Positions 22,331-34,078 of a stretch of DNA of 64,000 nt are shown piece after piece. The DNA comes from Quercus robur (lineage: Eukaryota; Streptophyta; Magnoliopsida; Fagales; Fagaceae): positions 52,774,354 to 52,838,353 of the forward strand of contig NC_065536.1 of assembly GCF_932294415.1 (NCBI RefSeq), read 5' to 3'. The notes under the pieces were generated by a model. The model was not told the DNA's origin. It saw nothing but the letters and a program-made list of their open reading frames with translations, and did no database searches. The translations under genes and the position numbers were made by a program. Numbering within the stretch: the stretch's first letter is position 1; each line of letters opens with the position of its first letter.

Positions 22331-22628
22331 ACTTGATCTCGCTCGTTGGATCGTTGTGTTCTTCGATTGTTTTTTTTTTTTGTTCTTTCTCTCTCGCTCT
22401 CGTGTTGTGTTCTCTGTTTTTTCTCTCTCTCTCTCTGCGTTTTACAAGCCACAGAAATGAATTGAAGTGAAAATGAAGGCAGAATTCATTTTCCGTGGTC
22501 AAAGGCTCATTTTCGGTCAACAGGAATTCATTTTCCGGAAAATAATATTTTCCGTGACAGCCAAACGCATGAATTTTCCGGAAATTGATTTCTGGAATTG
22601 GTTTGAAGCCGATTCAAACGCACCCTTA

Positions 22629-24057
22629 ACTACGTTTGGTGTCATTGAAATGAATCGACGGTGAATTACACTATTGCTACTGGTGTGCTTAAGGCGTTAA
22701 TAAATAGAACACAAGGAACACATTGATTTGATGTGGAAATTAAACTCCTTTGCCTTGACAGGAGGTGAACAAACCAAAGTTCAGAGTAGAGGGAGATCTT
22801 CTTCTAGTTATTGTATTCTTTGGAGAATAATGAACCGTAATGAAGTGAGTGGATTGCCCTCTGGCTCTCGATTGTGTTGTGCATGGAGGTTAATCTTTCT
22901 CCTTTTATAGGCTAAGTAGAGTGGCTTATTTATCGCTACACCATTCCCTGCATGGTTGACACTTCGGTGGCTGAGTTGGGCATCATGTAATGCCAAAGCC
23001 TCTTAACTTTCTTTTGAGGGGGGCCTCTTACCTTTCTTGGTTGCTTTAATGGGGCATTTTTAACAACATGGCCAAGGGTGCACTCTGTGATAACATGCTC
23101 TTCTTTGCACTTTTGTGTGTATTCTGCTGCTTATTCTGCTACCACGTATGACATTATTGGGTCCTTGTAGTTAGGCATGCCTTTGTTGTTATCACAGCTA
23201 AACAACAAGCCTTTAATCCCTTTGTCTTAATCTTCACACAACTTCATGTTGTATATATAGGTATATACATGGATAGGCTGTAATAGTGATATTTGAGTTT
23301 AGAGAACATTGTTTCATAAAGTTGATAAAGTGAAAATTCAAGTTCTGAAATTTTCTAAGTGAAAATTCGAAATTTAATATTTTTAATCAGTCGAAACTTT
23401 TGCTTGATCGATCGAAATGATAAGGAAATCTATCTTGAAGTCTCTGTCTATTTCGATCGATGCTCGATTCTTGTTCAATTGATCGAAAAGAGCATTTGAT
23501 CGATTAAAAGGAACTCTCGATCGATAGAGACTCGTAAAACTGAATTTTCTACATAATTTTCGGTCACTGTTCTGAACGTTTGAAAATGTTTCAAGCATCG
23601 AGAATGGTTTTATGAAACATTTTAACTCTCTATACGTGCCTTTTGGTGAAATATAACCCTATGGGTATAAATAGTGGCTTATGTTCACTTGAAAAATATC
23701 TATCTCCCCAAAATAGTAAGTTACAAAGAAATACAAAAAATCTTGTGGTCATTCTCCAAAATTGCTATTTGTAGAACTCAACAATTTGGTTATATCCTGG
23801 GGACAAGTTTATGATAAGCCTTCAGCAACAATAGTCTAGGTTGCCCTAATTAAGTAAAATAATCAATATGAACAAACTCATCTGCAACTACTAGAACTCC
23901 TCTAGTCCATAGAACTCTATGGAGTGATACACCAATGATGTCTTAAGTAAGGGTAAAAACTTTTTTGGTTTGAATGCGAAACTTTGAGAAGAATTCACAA
24001 GGAGAATGCTCAAGGGTGAGAATTTGCTCTTGTAAGGTTGAATTTTATCAATCATCT
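22629..24057. other. Intergenic or decayed LTR sequence
   Basis: No gene is supported. A stretch at 23390-23540 repeats TCGATCGA-type words, and GGGTATAAATAGTGG near 23655 is a TATA-box-like motif, so part of this may be a decayed LTR. I cannot define ends or target duplications. Confidence 0.35.
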
Positions 24058-24906
24058 TGTTGGCTAATTCCGTGCCGAATTTGCTTGTATTTTAGCAATT
24101 AGTAACCCTGTATTTAGGTGGGAATCATGTAAGGGTAGTATGTGAGAGTGTGAAGAAATGCTCAAGATTGTGCAAAGAAGCAGGGACTCATGACTGGATC
24201 TCGCGGGTAGCTCGCAGCTTACAAGCCGCTAGAAGTTGCACACGTACCAAGCATGCAGAAAAGCTGAACCGTCATGCCAGCTGTAGCACTACAGGACAAA
24301 AAATCTAGTCTTGCCATTCAGTTACCTCGCAGTTGGAACTCATGGCTTGGTCAAGTCGCGAGGCCAAGCCGCCAGCCAGCTCTGTTTTGAAAAACTAACT
24401 CTTCGCATTCCACTCTCACCCTAGTATATATACCCCTTATACCCACGAAATGTAGAGAGCTTCCAGAGAGAATTTTGAGAGAAAAACCTTAGAGAAAAAC
24501 AAGATTGACTCATCCCCAATCTTCACATAGTGACTCTTCAAATTCCTCTACTCTCACCCTCTCCATTGTTACATCATTGAGAGGTACATTACCAAAACCT
24601 TTTCTTACCATACCCACATATGTGAGAAGGCCATTTGATGCTTGGGAAGCAGCTAGGAAGGGACCAATTTCATATTGGTTGATGCTATGGGCTATAGTGG
24701 AATCCGGTAAGCTAAAGAAGAAATAGGTTCATGTATCCCAACTACATTCTTTAGTGGATTATTTACCGCTTGGAGGGCGGCAGAGAGGTTTTACGTCGAG
24801 GGCTTCGGTTTCCTCTTCGATAACACATTGTTGTGTTGTCCTTGTGTTTGCATCTCTCTTCCCTTAATCTTTGTCGGTTAGCAACCTAAGGACCCCTAAA
24901 CCAACA
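24058..24906 (+). mobile_element. Probable solo LTR
   Basis: An 849-bp stretch starts TGTTGGCTAATTCCG and ends AAACCAACA, the TGTTGG...CCAACA form of many plant LTRs. Inside are a TATA-like TAGTATATATACCCC (near 24421) and a leader ending GAGAGAAAAACCTTAGAG. No internal domain or second LTR is near. No 5-bp duplication is seen (flanks CATCT and GATGA), so a recombined or degraded LTR is likely. The 73-residue frame at 24505-24726 is not supported as a gene. Confidence 0.5.
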
Positions 24907-24921
24907 GATGAACAATCTGTC

Positions 24922-25044
24922 AAATTTTTTTTTTGAGAAATAATTACAACATGCTGCTAACCCGACAGCTTGAACCCTTTCCCACTTAGACCCCCAAGCA
25001 CTTTGTACATGGGGAGGTGCCAATTCAGTTACAAGGCCTTTGGC
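24922..25044 (-). mobile_element. tRNA-derived SINE, family 2
   Basis: On the - strand it starts GCCAAAGGCCTTGTAACTG. It has an A-box-like TGTAACTGAATTGG and a B-box-like GGTTCAAGC, and ends TTATTTCTC plus poly(A). A perfect 11-bp direct repeat AACAATCTGTC flanks it (24911-24921, 25045-25055). Truncated relatives are at 37592-37633 and perhaps 3782-3808. Confidence 0.85.
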
Positions 25045-25055
25045 AACAATCTGTC

Positions 25056-25243
25056 GATTTAATTAGTTTAAGATGGTGAAAAGGGAGGACGTGGGGTATT
25101 GAACCAAAGACCTTGCCTTCAATATAATGTCTTGCATTAAAACTAAATATATTTATTGGCATCGGCGGGATATATTTTAAACTACTATTATATTTCTTTT
25201 AATTTTAAATTATCAATATTTAATTTTTTTTATTTGATTATAT

Positions 25244-25312
<69 letters not shown>

Positions 25313-27728
25313 TATTACTAATTTTTTTTCTTTAAGAATTTAAGAATTATACTTTTACATGTGAATGTGCTATTTACTAAATTATTTTAAAAATGGTTGT
25401 TTATTTTAAATTATAATGCTTTCTATTTTGAAGGATTATTAAACAAAATTTTTATGCCTTTTCATTTTCTATTAACCTTATACAAATCATGAAATCTATT
25501 TTAAAAGTTGTCTAAATTTATTTAGATTTTTTAATTCAACAAATTAAATACATTCATTTGAATTTTAATAAATAAATTATTTTTATTTATTAATTGTGTT
25601 ACTTTTTAATTGGTTCCACACATCTAACCCTGTTTAATATTTCACATTATCATCCGAAAACCTTGGTGCTTAGTATAGTTGAGCTCAAATACTACTCCAC
25701 ATGTACGTAAATATTAGATAAATGGCTTCATGACAAAAAAAGCCCAAATCGAAATTGATGTGAATCAATAACATGTGGAACTTTCATCCTAACTTTCTTT
25801 GTGATATCACGAGATGGATGGGTTTGTATTGCATTCTTTCTAAAGTTTCTCTAGTCAACTTAAGAATTGGATCTTGTGGCACTCCTTCGGCATGATACTC
25901 TTCGAGTTAGACCCTTGATGAGTGTTAACAACGTGATTTGTTGATTGTTTCTCTTCATTCTTATCATTCTCACCATCATTGGCTTCAGATGTTTCCCCTT
26001 TTGACCAGCAGCGCTTGACCATTAGATTTAGCAATTAAACTCTCTCTATATCATTCAATTGAAGGTTTAATCCATTAAGTTGTCCCAAGATTTGAAAAAG
26101 AACATCACCAAGATCACCATCATTCAATTTCCCCCTAAATGTCTCCTCACTCTTGTAGACTTAATGCAACACCTCACTATGATACCAAAATTGACATAAG
26201 ACAAGGGGGAAAAATTGGATTTATAATTTCTTGCTAGATCTAGTAGTACTTAGACAGCTTGAATTTTTAGGAATTAGGATAAGGGTTTGGTGGGGAAAAG
26301 GTTGGAAAATAATAATGGTTATAAGCATTCACATCCGAGTTTGTAAAAAAATATCTATTTTACTACAAAAAAGAAGAAGCTATTTTATCAATTTTATCAA
26401 CCCATTTTACAACTTACACAACATCCTAATATTTATTTTCACATACAGTTCGTCAAAATAATATAAACTAATATAACAACTCACTCTCTCTCTTCTCTCC
26501 CATCTCTCTCTTCAATCTTTTATGTGCTTTTATATACTTTTATGTTTACGTTTATGTTTACTTTTATGTTTAACAAACTTATTGTTCATGGTTGCAATAC
26601 ACACTCGGGTATCAATTTGAGCATGTGTGTTGCTAAAATAGCAATTTAGGGAGTTTTACACACCGATTGCTATTGCTCAAGGCTTCTAATGGAGGGAAGG
26701 AATAATAGGATTTGAGGGTGAAATAAAGGAGAAAAGCCAAAAATTTAAGTTGTCATTCCTATGTTGTGAACAATGATAGGGTTGTTGTGGGATGTTTGAG
26801 GGTTATTTGATTGATGGGTTCTTTAGGGTTTTGTAGTTTTGGATTTTAGAGTTTTAAAAAGTGACAAATCTAGTGTATTTTCAATGGTGTAAGTTGTTGG
26901 GAATTTAAAACGGAAAAGGAAACAAAAACTTCAAGGACTTTTTATTGAGAATTAGTCTATGGCATAAAATCATGAAGAAAGTAGCATCATACAAATGTCA
27001 AATAAGCTTTGTAGCTTTTCTAAGAATCATAAAACTTATTCTTCTTTGAATTGAAAATATTACATCCCTTTAAATTGAAGACTAATATTTTTATTGAAAA
27101 TAAGACTTCTTGAAATTTCTAATAAGATGTAGACTTCGACTCCTTTGGCTTTACTACTAAATCCAAATTAAGTAATTAAACTCATGGACTATTAGCATAT
27201 CCCATCCCTAAAATCTAAAAAATTATGAAATTATCGTTGAAACTTGATACTTATTAAAACTCTGGGACCTCTTGAATATATGTTTAAGTGTTGTTGCCAT
27301 GTCCTTCATCAATTTTATATTCTCCCTTTTTTTTTTTTTTTTTTTTTTTGCATCCAAACATACTCTTAAGTATCAACGTTGATATCACATCGGTGTCTTA
27401 AATTCTTTTCCTATTTTTACAAGAATATTCTTTGAGCTAGATGTGCAACCAACTGCATCATCAAACACAATTGAAAGCCTTGGTCAATGGAAAAAATGTT
27501 TTCCCATATTAACAAACAAAAATAAACATAAACATGTGTAAGACCATTCTATATATGAAAGTTGTAATAAGAGCCATCCACTTTTTTCTCTCTCACTTTT
27601 TTTTGGGGGGTAGATTATACATGCATGGGGTTTGAGTTTTTGAATTCTTCATTTTCACCCACTGTTGTGGGAAAAAAAAAGGGTGGGGGAGGCATTGGCA
27701 AGACCTCATTGACAACTATAAAAACCCT
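25056..27728. other. Intergenic, no gene supported
   Basis: AT-rich, with a compound (CT)n(AT)n microsatellite at about 25247-25308 and a poly(T) run near 27330. Short open frames (for example 26231-26461, +) have no domain. Confidence 0.45.
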
Positions 27729-27731
27729 TTA

Positions 27732-30134
27732 GAGCATTAGCATTGGGAAATTTCAATTCTACTCTATTTTACCATTCCAAAAAGCCATTTTATCATTATA
27801 CCATACCATTTTACAATACCTCCAGCATCCCAAAACTCTATTTTTATTAAAATATTATTTTTTAATCTTTCTTTATTATTTCTTTCCAACCGTTTTTCAG
27901 TCACATTTTCCTGGCTTTCCAACAATATTTTTTTTTCCTCTCTTTCTCCCTCAACCTCTAGCATCGGTTCAACGCACAGAGCCCCACACACACACATACT
28001 AACCCATGATACACCGATCAACCTATCCAAACCCATCACCACACACACAGAGCCACACACACACAAACACAAACCATCAATAGAGCCACACACACACAAA
28101 CCATCAAACTAGTTGGAGCCAACAACGGCCACCACACCCATCACCCAAGCCACCAATCAGTAAACCCAAGCCACCGATTAGAAACCCACGCCGCCGATTT
28201 GAAACCTAGGCCACTGATCAAAAAAATCATCACCGGAGCAAACCTATTCAAAAAAAATCATCACCTCTGCAAACATTAACAACAATTCTTTGATCAAAAG
28301 CCAAACACAAACACAAGCTGAATCCCTCTTTTTCTTGCAGAGAGAGAAAAGAAACACAAACATAAAAACTCTAATACATTGATCAAAACCCACCTTATAG
28401 TCAGCACCAACACCGACGGAGCTTCGTTTTTGCAAAATCTTAACCCAAACCCAAAAACCCTTGAGAATGGGTGAGGGTGAGGGTGAATCGGTTAGGGTGA
28501 ATGGGTGAGGGCGAATCGGTGAAGCTTCAGCAATGGAGATGGGTGAGGGTGAATCAGGTGAGAAATTTTGGAGATGGAGATGGGTGAGAAATTTCGAAGA
28601 TGGCGATGAAGCTTCAGAGATGAGAGAGCAGATGGAGAAACAGAGAAGGAAGAGAGAGAAGAGACCACGCAGAATGTGTTGATGAGAGAGAAGTTTCGGG
28701 GGGAAAACATCATAAAATATATATATATTTTTTACAATACATGCTACAGTACAATTCTATGTTTAGAATTGCACTGTAGCAGTATTGCAAAAAAATTTGC
28801 AATACTGCTGTTTACAATTCTCTGATGCAAGAGTTTTTGGGGCTACAAATGGCAAATGACCCTTACATTTGGCATTTTAAGCCTCAAAATACTTTGCATC
28901 AGAGAATGGTAAACCCAACTATTGCAAATTTTTTTGCAATACTGTTACAGTACAATTCTAAAGTTAGAATTGTACTGTAACAGTATTCTAAAAAAAATTA
29001 TAATATTTTATTCACTTTTCCCCCCGAAATTTCTCTCCTCTGTCTCATTATTTCAGTTCTCTTCTTTCTCTTCCTTCTCTGTTTCTCTGTTTCTCCATCT
29101 GCTCTCTCCTCTCTTCAGACCCAAACACCATTCTCCTTCCAACATTAACATCACACATTGCAGTGGCTCATTTTTTCTGGTGGGTTACGATCTGGCGAGT
29201 TCTGTGGTTGCTTTTTTTTTTTTTTGGTTGCGTGGGTGACGACGTGGGTCAGTGGTGGTTGTGGTTTTTGGCATGGGTCACTGTGGTGGTTGTGGTTTTT
29301 TTTTTTTTTGGGCTGTGACCGGTGCTTAAAGGGGTTGTGGGTTGTGGTTGGGTCCGATGTTTAGGTCGTGGTTGGGTTATGGCCAAAGTGGGTTGTGGCT
29401 AAAGTGGGTTGTTGGTCGTGGATCGGCAAAGCTTCACACGGTCTCTCTCACATCTCTCATTGTGGATCGGCAAGCTGGGTTTGGATCAGTTGATGGTGGG
29501 TTTGAAACAGTGGATCTGTTGATCGGTGGGTGGATCGGTTGGGTTGATCATCGGTAGTTCCGATGGTGGCTTCGGTGATGATTTTTTTTGAATGGGTTTG
29601 CTCCGGTGGGTTTCAAATCGGCGGCGTGGGTTTCTGATCGGTGGCTTGGGTTTGCTGATTGGTGGCTTGGGTGGTGGGTGTGGTGGCCGTTGTTGGCTCC
29701 AACTGGTTTGATAGTTTGTGTGTGTGTGGCTCTGTTGATGGTTTGTGTTTGTGTGTGTGGCTTTGTTGATGGTTTGATGGTTTATGTTTGTGTGTGTGTG
29801 TATGGCTCTGTGTGTGTGGTGAGGGGTTTGGATAGGTTGATCGGTGTATCATGGGTCTATGTGTGTGGCTCTGTGTGTTGAACCGGTGCTAGAGGTTGAG
29901 GGAGAAAGAGAGGAAAAAAAATGATTGTTAGAAAGCCTAGGAAAACCAAGTCTGAAAAAAAGTGATGGTTGGAAAGAAATAATAAAGAAAGATTAAAAAA
30001 TAATATTTTAATAAAAATAGAGTTTTGGAATGTCGGAGGTATTATAAAATGGGATGGTATAATAATAAAGTGACTTTTAAAAATGGTAAAATAGAGTAGA
30101 ATTGAAAATTTTCAATGCGAATGCTGTAATGCTC
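27732..30134. mobile_element. 2.4-kb palindromic (foldback) PIF-type element
   Basis: Ends GAGCATTAGCATT and AATGCTGTAATGCTC lie inside TTA on both sides (27729-27731, 30135-30137). The outer arms pair over about 500 bp (27732-28260 with 29575-30134; for example the CCACACACACAC region against GTGTGTGTG). The inner arms pair over about 180 bp around a centre near 28845 (CTCTGATGCAAGAG against CTTTGCATCAGAGA). The middle segments (about 28270-28660 and 29080-29570) do not pair well. There is no intact protein; low-complexity frames such as 27764-28099 are artefacts. A transcript would fold into a very long hairpin. Confidence 0.78.
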
Positions 30135-30135
30135 T

Positions 30136-30189
30136 TACTCACATTCTGGTACTTTTTTTTTTTTTTTTTTAGTGTACTCACATTCTGGT
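30136..30189 (-). mobile_element. Ultra-truncated retroposon footprint
   Basis: A perfect 15-bp direct repeat TACTCACATTCTGGT (30136-30150, 30175-30189) flanks 24 bp made of ACT, a T-run and AGTG. It is consistent with a retroposition event that kept little more than a poly(A) tail. It abuts the palindromic element's right end. Confidence 0.65.
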
Positions 30190-31576
30190 TCTTTTCCATC
30201 TCTTCTTAAAAAGTTTAATCACTTTCAAGTCATTAAAAAGAGTATTTTTAATTCTCCAATATGAAAAGAAGAGCATTTTAGTACAGACTTTTCTATTCTC
30301 TCTTAGTTAGAGTGGAAGAGGTCCAAGAAGCCACGTGATTGCTGACAAGTAAGAATCTAATGCCACGTAAGAAAATAAGCTGATGTGGGAGCAGTTGTGG
30401 CTGTAGAAGAAGCTTTGACCCTGATCTCCGACCCCACGCACTCCTCTGAAATCACCATGGCTGCAGAGGCTGAAAACCCTCTTTAAGGCTTTGAAAGCTC
30501 CTTTACCATCCCTCTATTCCTCTCTTTGCACAGTGACTTTTCTCGCTCATCCACCTCATGGTCATGGCTTCACCAGTGTACATATACATTAATAAACAAG
30601 TCTTTTTGTTTGTCTCACTCTCTGTCCATTTCTGGGCCCATCCAAGCCTAAACTATGTGGCCCATGACGCTCCTCCACTACTCTCTACAGTGCACAGTCT
30701 TCCCCACTATCTTATTTTCTTTCTTTCTCATTTTTACACAGTTAATGCTTTGTTCTGTAGCTTTTCTTTTTCCTGTTCTGTCAGCGTCAGCATCAGCATC
30801 TTTCATTTCTCTCTGCTCTTGTTTTGATGGTCTGGGGTTTTGACACGTGGCCGGCTAGATTTGTGCCAACTGCCAAGCCATTGTCGAACCATGATGCTGG
30901 TTTTTGTGTTTTGCTTTGCCCCGACTCAAACCTCGTATTGTGGCTGTGGTGTCCATTACCTGACAATTATTATTGTATGTGGCCAATTCATCATGCAAAG
31001 ACAAAAATATTCAGTCTCCTCATGAGTGCTCTTATGCATGATTTGTACCAAATTAAGTTCCATGAAATTTTCAAAGTAAAATTGCCAAATTAAAAGGACC
31101 CAGAATTCCAATTTTGTGGGACAGCCTCTGTATATAGCTACATAGTGAGATTTTGCTACTTGTGTAATCACTGTTAACTAGCTATATATGCTGTAGAAAC
31201 TAGAAACTAGTAAGAGATATAACTTCTTTTTCAGGTGCGGAGTGTCTGGGAAGAGATAAAATTAAAAAAAACCATGCTAAAAACCTCAGCCCTAAAAAAT
31301 GGTAAAAGGAATGTTACTGTAACAAAATCATAACATTATTATTGCTATTACGTTTGCATCCAGCATCCAATGCAAAGAGTGCTTACTGCCATAATAATAC
31401 CCAGCCAGTCATAATAATCCCCAGCCAGTCCTCCTGAGTCCTGAGTCCTGTGGCGAAAACACATGTAGATCATACGTGCAATGCAAAGGGGCCATCGCTC
31501 CAATTTCTCATTTTATTTATATTTATTTTTAGTTCTCCATATAGATATATGAATAAATTATAGGAGTTTCTCTTGA

Positions 31577-31607
<31 letters not shown>

Positions 31608-32440
31608 TTATTAATTAGGTAGGTAATAATGTGAGAATGTATAAACATAATATCATTTGTATAAACTTTTAGAAGAGTGTAATTTTGATGAACCTCAAGG
31701 AAGGTTGGGGTAATTTATCCTAATTATATTTACAAGTGGTCCTTAGAATATATGGCACTTGAACCCTTCTATTTTTTTTATTGTAAGTATATTTATAAGC
31801 AATAACCAAATGAATTAAGTAATAACCCTTCCATAAAATTTTATATAGAGGTTATGAGTTTAGTAGAAGTGTTTTTGTGTAAAATATAATAGTATATCTC
31901 CGACTTCGATTCTTTTCAAATTATGTGAAATTTTTCAATTTTTTTGATCATGTCTCTACGATTTAAGGTTGATTTTATTACATTCTCGGTCCAATATGTT
32001 TAAAATTTTAAAGAAAACTTTTCATATATATTCATATGTCTTATAAATCATTGAGCATATGACATGAAATTGGAAAAATACACACACACATAATTATCTT
32101 AAATTACATTTAAAAATAAAAAATAAATTTTAAAAAACTTTTTAAATTATTTCGTATTTAAAGCAATCCAAAATCTCCTATTCATGGAAAAAAATAAAAA
32201 TAAAATGCACATTCTACTTTATTTTTTTATTGTGACCATTTAATTATTAAAAAAAAATTATTGTGTAAGAATAAGAATATATTTATATATATATATGTAT
32301 GTATGTATGTATATAAAAAATTTAAGTAATGTAATAAATCATACCGTTTAATATGTTTATTTTAAAATAAACTTTATTTTGACAAAAATAATCTCTTATC
32401 TTTTTGTGAATTATGATCATTGTTCTCTCTTAAAATTTTA
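30190..32440. other. Intergenic, no gene supported
   Basis: About 2.2 kb. 30300-31000 is less AT-rich and CT-rich, with a CACGTG-like box near 30333, and may be an unannotated transcript or promoter-like DNA. The frames at 30558-30827 and 30824-31093 have no recognisable domain. (TA)n near 31580. Confidence 0.35.
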
Positions 32441-32452
32441 AAATAATTTTAT

Positions 32453-32840
32453 GGTTAAAATGCAAATTATACCCTCTAAGTTTTATTAAAATTCATTTCA
32501 AACCTCTAACTTTAATTATTTTCATACAATTAAGTTTTCTAAATTTCAAATTTATTTAATTGAGTCATTTCGTCCAATTTAGTTTAAAAGTTTCCATTAA
32601 GTATGCAATTAAATGAAAAAATATTTTAAAAAAATTCACATAAAAATATTTTTATTAGTTTTATAGATTTTTTTTTCATGTGAGAAAAATACATTTTTAG
32701 AGGCAATTTTTTAATAAAATTGGACGAAAGACCTGAATTGAATAAATTTGAAACTTAAAGAATTCAATTGAATGAAAGTAAAGTTAAAAGACTTAAATAA
32801 ATTTTAATCAAGCTTAGATAGTGCAATTTGCATTTTAGCC
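32453..32840. mobile_element. MULE-type MITE with long inverted repeats
   Basis: Ends GGTTAAAATGCAAATTATA and GCAATTTGCATTTTAGCC. Pairing continues inward for well over 100 bp (TCATTTCGTCCAATTTAG against AAATTGGACGAAAGA). A perfect 9-bp duplication TAATTTTAT flanks it (32444-32452, 32841-32849), the length made by Mutator-like elements. Non-coding. Confidence 0.82.
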
Positions 32841-32884
32841 TAATTTTATTCTTTTCAGATGTAGGTTAATTAGATTCAATTTAT

Positions 32885-32917
<33 letters not shown>

Positions 32918-33293
32918 GGGTTGGGTTCAAGTTACAGTTACACTACTCAATATTTTTTAATTGAATTCGAATATTGACAAATCCACTGTTAGATTACATT
33001 ATTTTCATATATTCTCTATACTTGCAAAATTTTAAGGTGATCAAAGATTAATAGTAATGTCATCAATTAATTGTTAAAATTCAAGTTTTTGTAATTTAAA
33101 ATAATGCATAAAAGATGAGTTTATGGATCAAACTGTAAATAACATCTGATTGATATAAAAATTGGCATGCATGTTAAGAACATATAGAATATATAATTCA
33201 ACGGTTAGATTTTCAAAATATTAATTAAATAACAAGTTATTGGGTGGTGTAACATTACTTAGAGTTACACTAGGTGTAACTTGAACCCAACCC
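32918..33293. mobile_element. TA-flanked MITE, GGGTTGGGTT family (copy 1)
   Basis: Ends GGGTTGGGTTCAAGTTACA and GTGTAACTTGAACCCAACCC are inverted repeats, inserted in (TA)n. The body is shared with 37825-38220 (opposite orientation) and, truncated, with 33355-33630: for instance GGATCAAACTGTAAATAACA here and TTTACCATTTGATCC in the inverted copy. Non-coding. The superfamily is uncertain because the target is a TA run. Confidence 0.75.
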
Positions 33294-33354
33294 TATATAT
33301 ATATTGTGAAGGTTAATCATGGCTCACGATTTTTTTTAGGAGAAAGTTTAACTA

Positions 33355-33630
33355 CAAAATTAATTATAATTTAAGGTTACAACCTTACTCAATATCTTTT
33401 TATTAGAGGTAAATTTTGACAAATCTATTATTAGATTACGTTTTCTTCTTATATTCTCCATGCTTGCAAAATTTCTAGAAAATTAAAAATCAATAGCTAC
33501 GTCATCAATAAATTGTTTAAATTGCAAGTTTTTGTAGTTTAAAATTATGTATAAAATATTTATATAAGCTTATAAATCATATAGTAAATAATATCTGATT
33601 AACACAAAATTTGACATGTGTATTAAAAAA
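33355..33630. mobile_element. Truncated copy of the GGGTTGGGTT MITE family
   Basis: Follows the body of 32918-33293 in the same orientation: TTACTCAATATCTTTTTATT, GACAAATCTATTATTAGATT, ATAGTAAATAATATCTGATT. It lacks clean ends and stops at the palindromic element starting near 33632. Confidence 0.65.
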
Positions 33631-33631
33631 G

Positions 33632-33853
33632 GAATCCAAATCTCCTGTCCCACTTTTCCTGCTCCACTCTATATTTCACCAATAAAAATTTGTCACATGT
33701 TAACATAATTAATTAAATACTATCATTATTGACTTATTAATATTATCATTATTGATTAATGATAATATTTAATTAATTAGGTGAATACGTGACAAGTTTT
33801 TATTGGTGGAGTATAGAGTGGAGCAGGAAAAGTGGGATAAAAGATTTGGATTC
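33632..33853. mobile_element. Near-perfect palindromic MITE
   Basis: The left arm GAATCCAAATCT...CCCACTTTTCCTGCTCCACT is mirrored by AGTGGAGCAGGAAAAGTGGG...AGATTTGGATTC. The arms are about 100 bp each and meet in AT-rich DNA near 33740. The transcript would be a tight hairpin. No clear target duplication, since both flanks are other element remnants. Confidence 0.75.
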
Positions 33854-33856
33854 AAC

Positions 33857-33902
33857 CACCTATGATTTGTTGTAAAAATATTGTGGACATAGTACCTCTC
33901 TT
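33857..33902. mobile_element. End fragment of a MULE-type MITE
   Basis: CCTATGATTTGTTGTAAAAA and the following GGACATAGTACCTCTC match the right terminal repeat of the complete 35408-35597 element. The other end is not found nearby, so it is a remnant. Confidence 0.55.
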
Positions 33903-33911
33903 TCAAAATAT

Positions 33912-34069
33912 GGAAAATTATTATGTACTCCCGGAGTACCATAAATGCGTACTCCCTCCTCTCACATGAATGGTGGTTCTCACCATGAATTTAATTAGTG
34001 GGACCCACTATTCATGTGAGAGAATGGAGTACGCATTTATGGTACTCCGGGAATACACAATAATTTCCC
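33912..34069. mobile_element. MULE-type hairpin MITE
   Basis: 158 bp. The arms are about 70 bp: TACTCCCGGAGTACCATAAA on the left against TTTATGGTACTCCGGGAATA on the right. A perfect 9-bp duplication TCAAAATAT flanks it (33903-33911, 34070-34078), pointing to Mutator-like transposition. The short loop and long stem resemble a small-RNA precursor. Confidence 0.85.
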
Positions 34070-34078
34070 TCAAAATAT

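Larger units (their letters stand above)
16522..22625 (-). mobile_element. Autonomous PIF/Harbinger transposon
   Basis: The left end is GGCTGTGTTTGGTTGCTGG. The right end, read inward on the - strand, is GGGTGCGTTTGAATCGG. TTA flanks both ends (16519-16521, 22626-22628), the PIF/Harbinger target duplication. Both subterminal regions are full of TTTTCCGGAAAAT and TTTTACGGAAAAT words, candidate binding sites. Two genes lie in tandem on the - strand: a DDE transposase (19655-21013) and a Myb/SANT-like protein (17243-19379), the standard two-gene layout of this superfamily. Both read without stops. The element is 6.1 kb; without the later solo LTR it would be about 5.5 kb. It looks recent and possibly still able to encode its machinery. 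Confidence 0.9.

Noticed and set aside
21695-22520. Several 85-197-codon frames on both strands
   Set aside because: Low-complexity products of 77-bp and 19-bp tandem repeats and (TA)n.
27764-28099. Cys/Val-rich 111-codon frame, and a similar one at 29588-29881
   Set aside because: Translations of (CA)n/(GT)n runs in the arms of the palindrome.
30300-31100. Possible gene or microRNA precursor in CT-rich unique DNA
   Set aside because: No protein domain in any frame and no match to a conserved plant microRNA that I could recall; left as unannotated.
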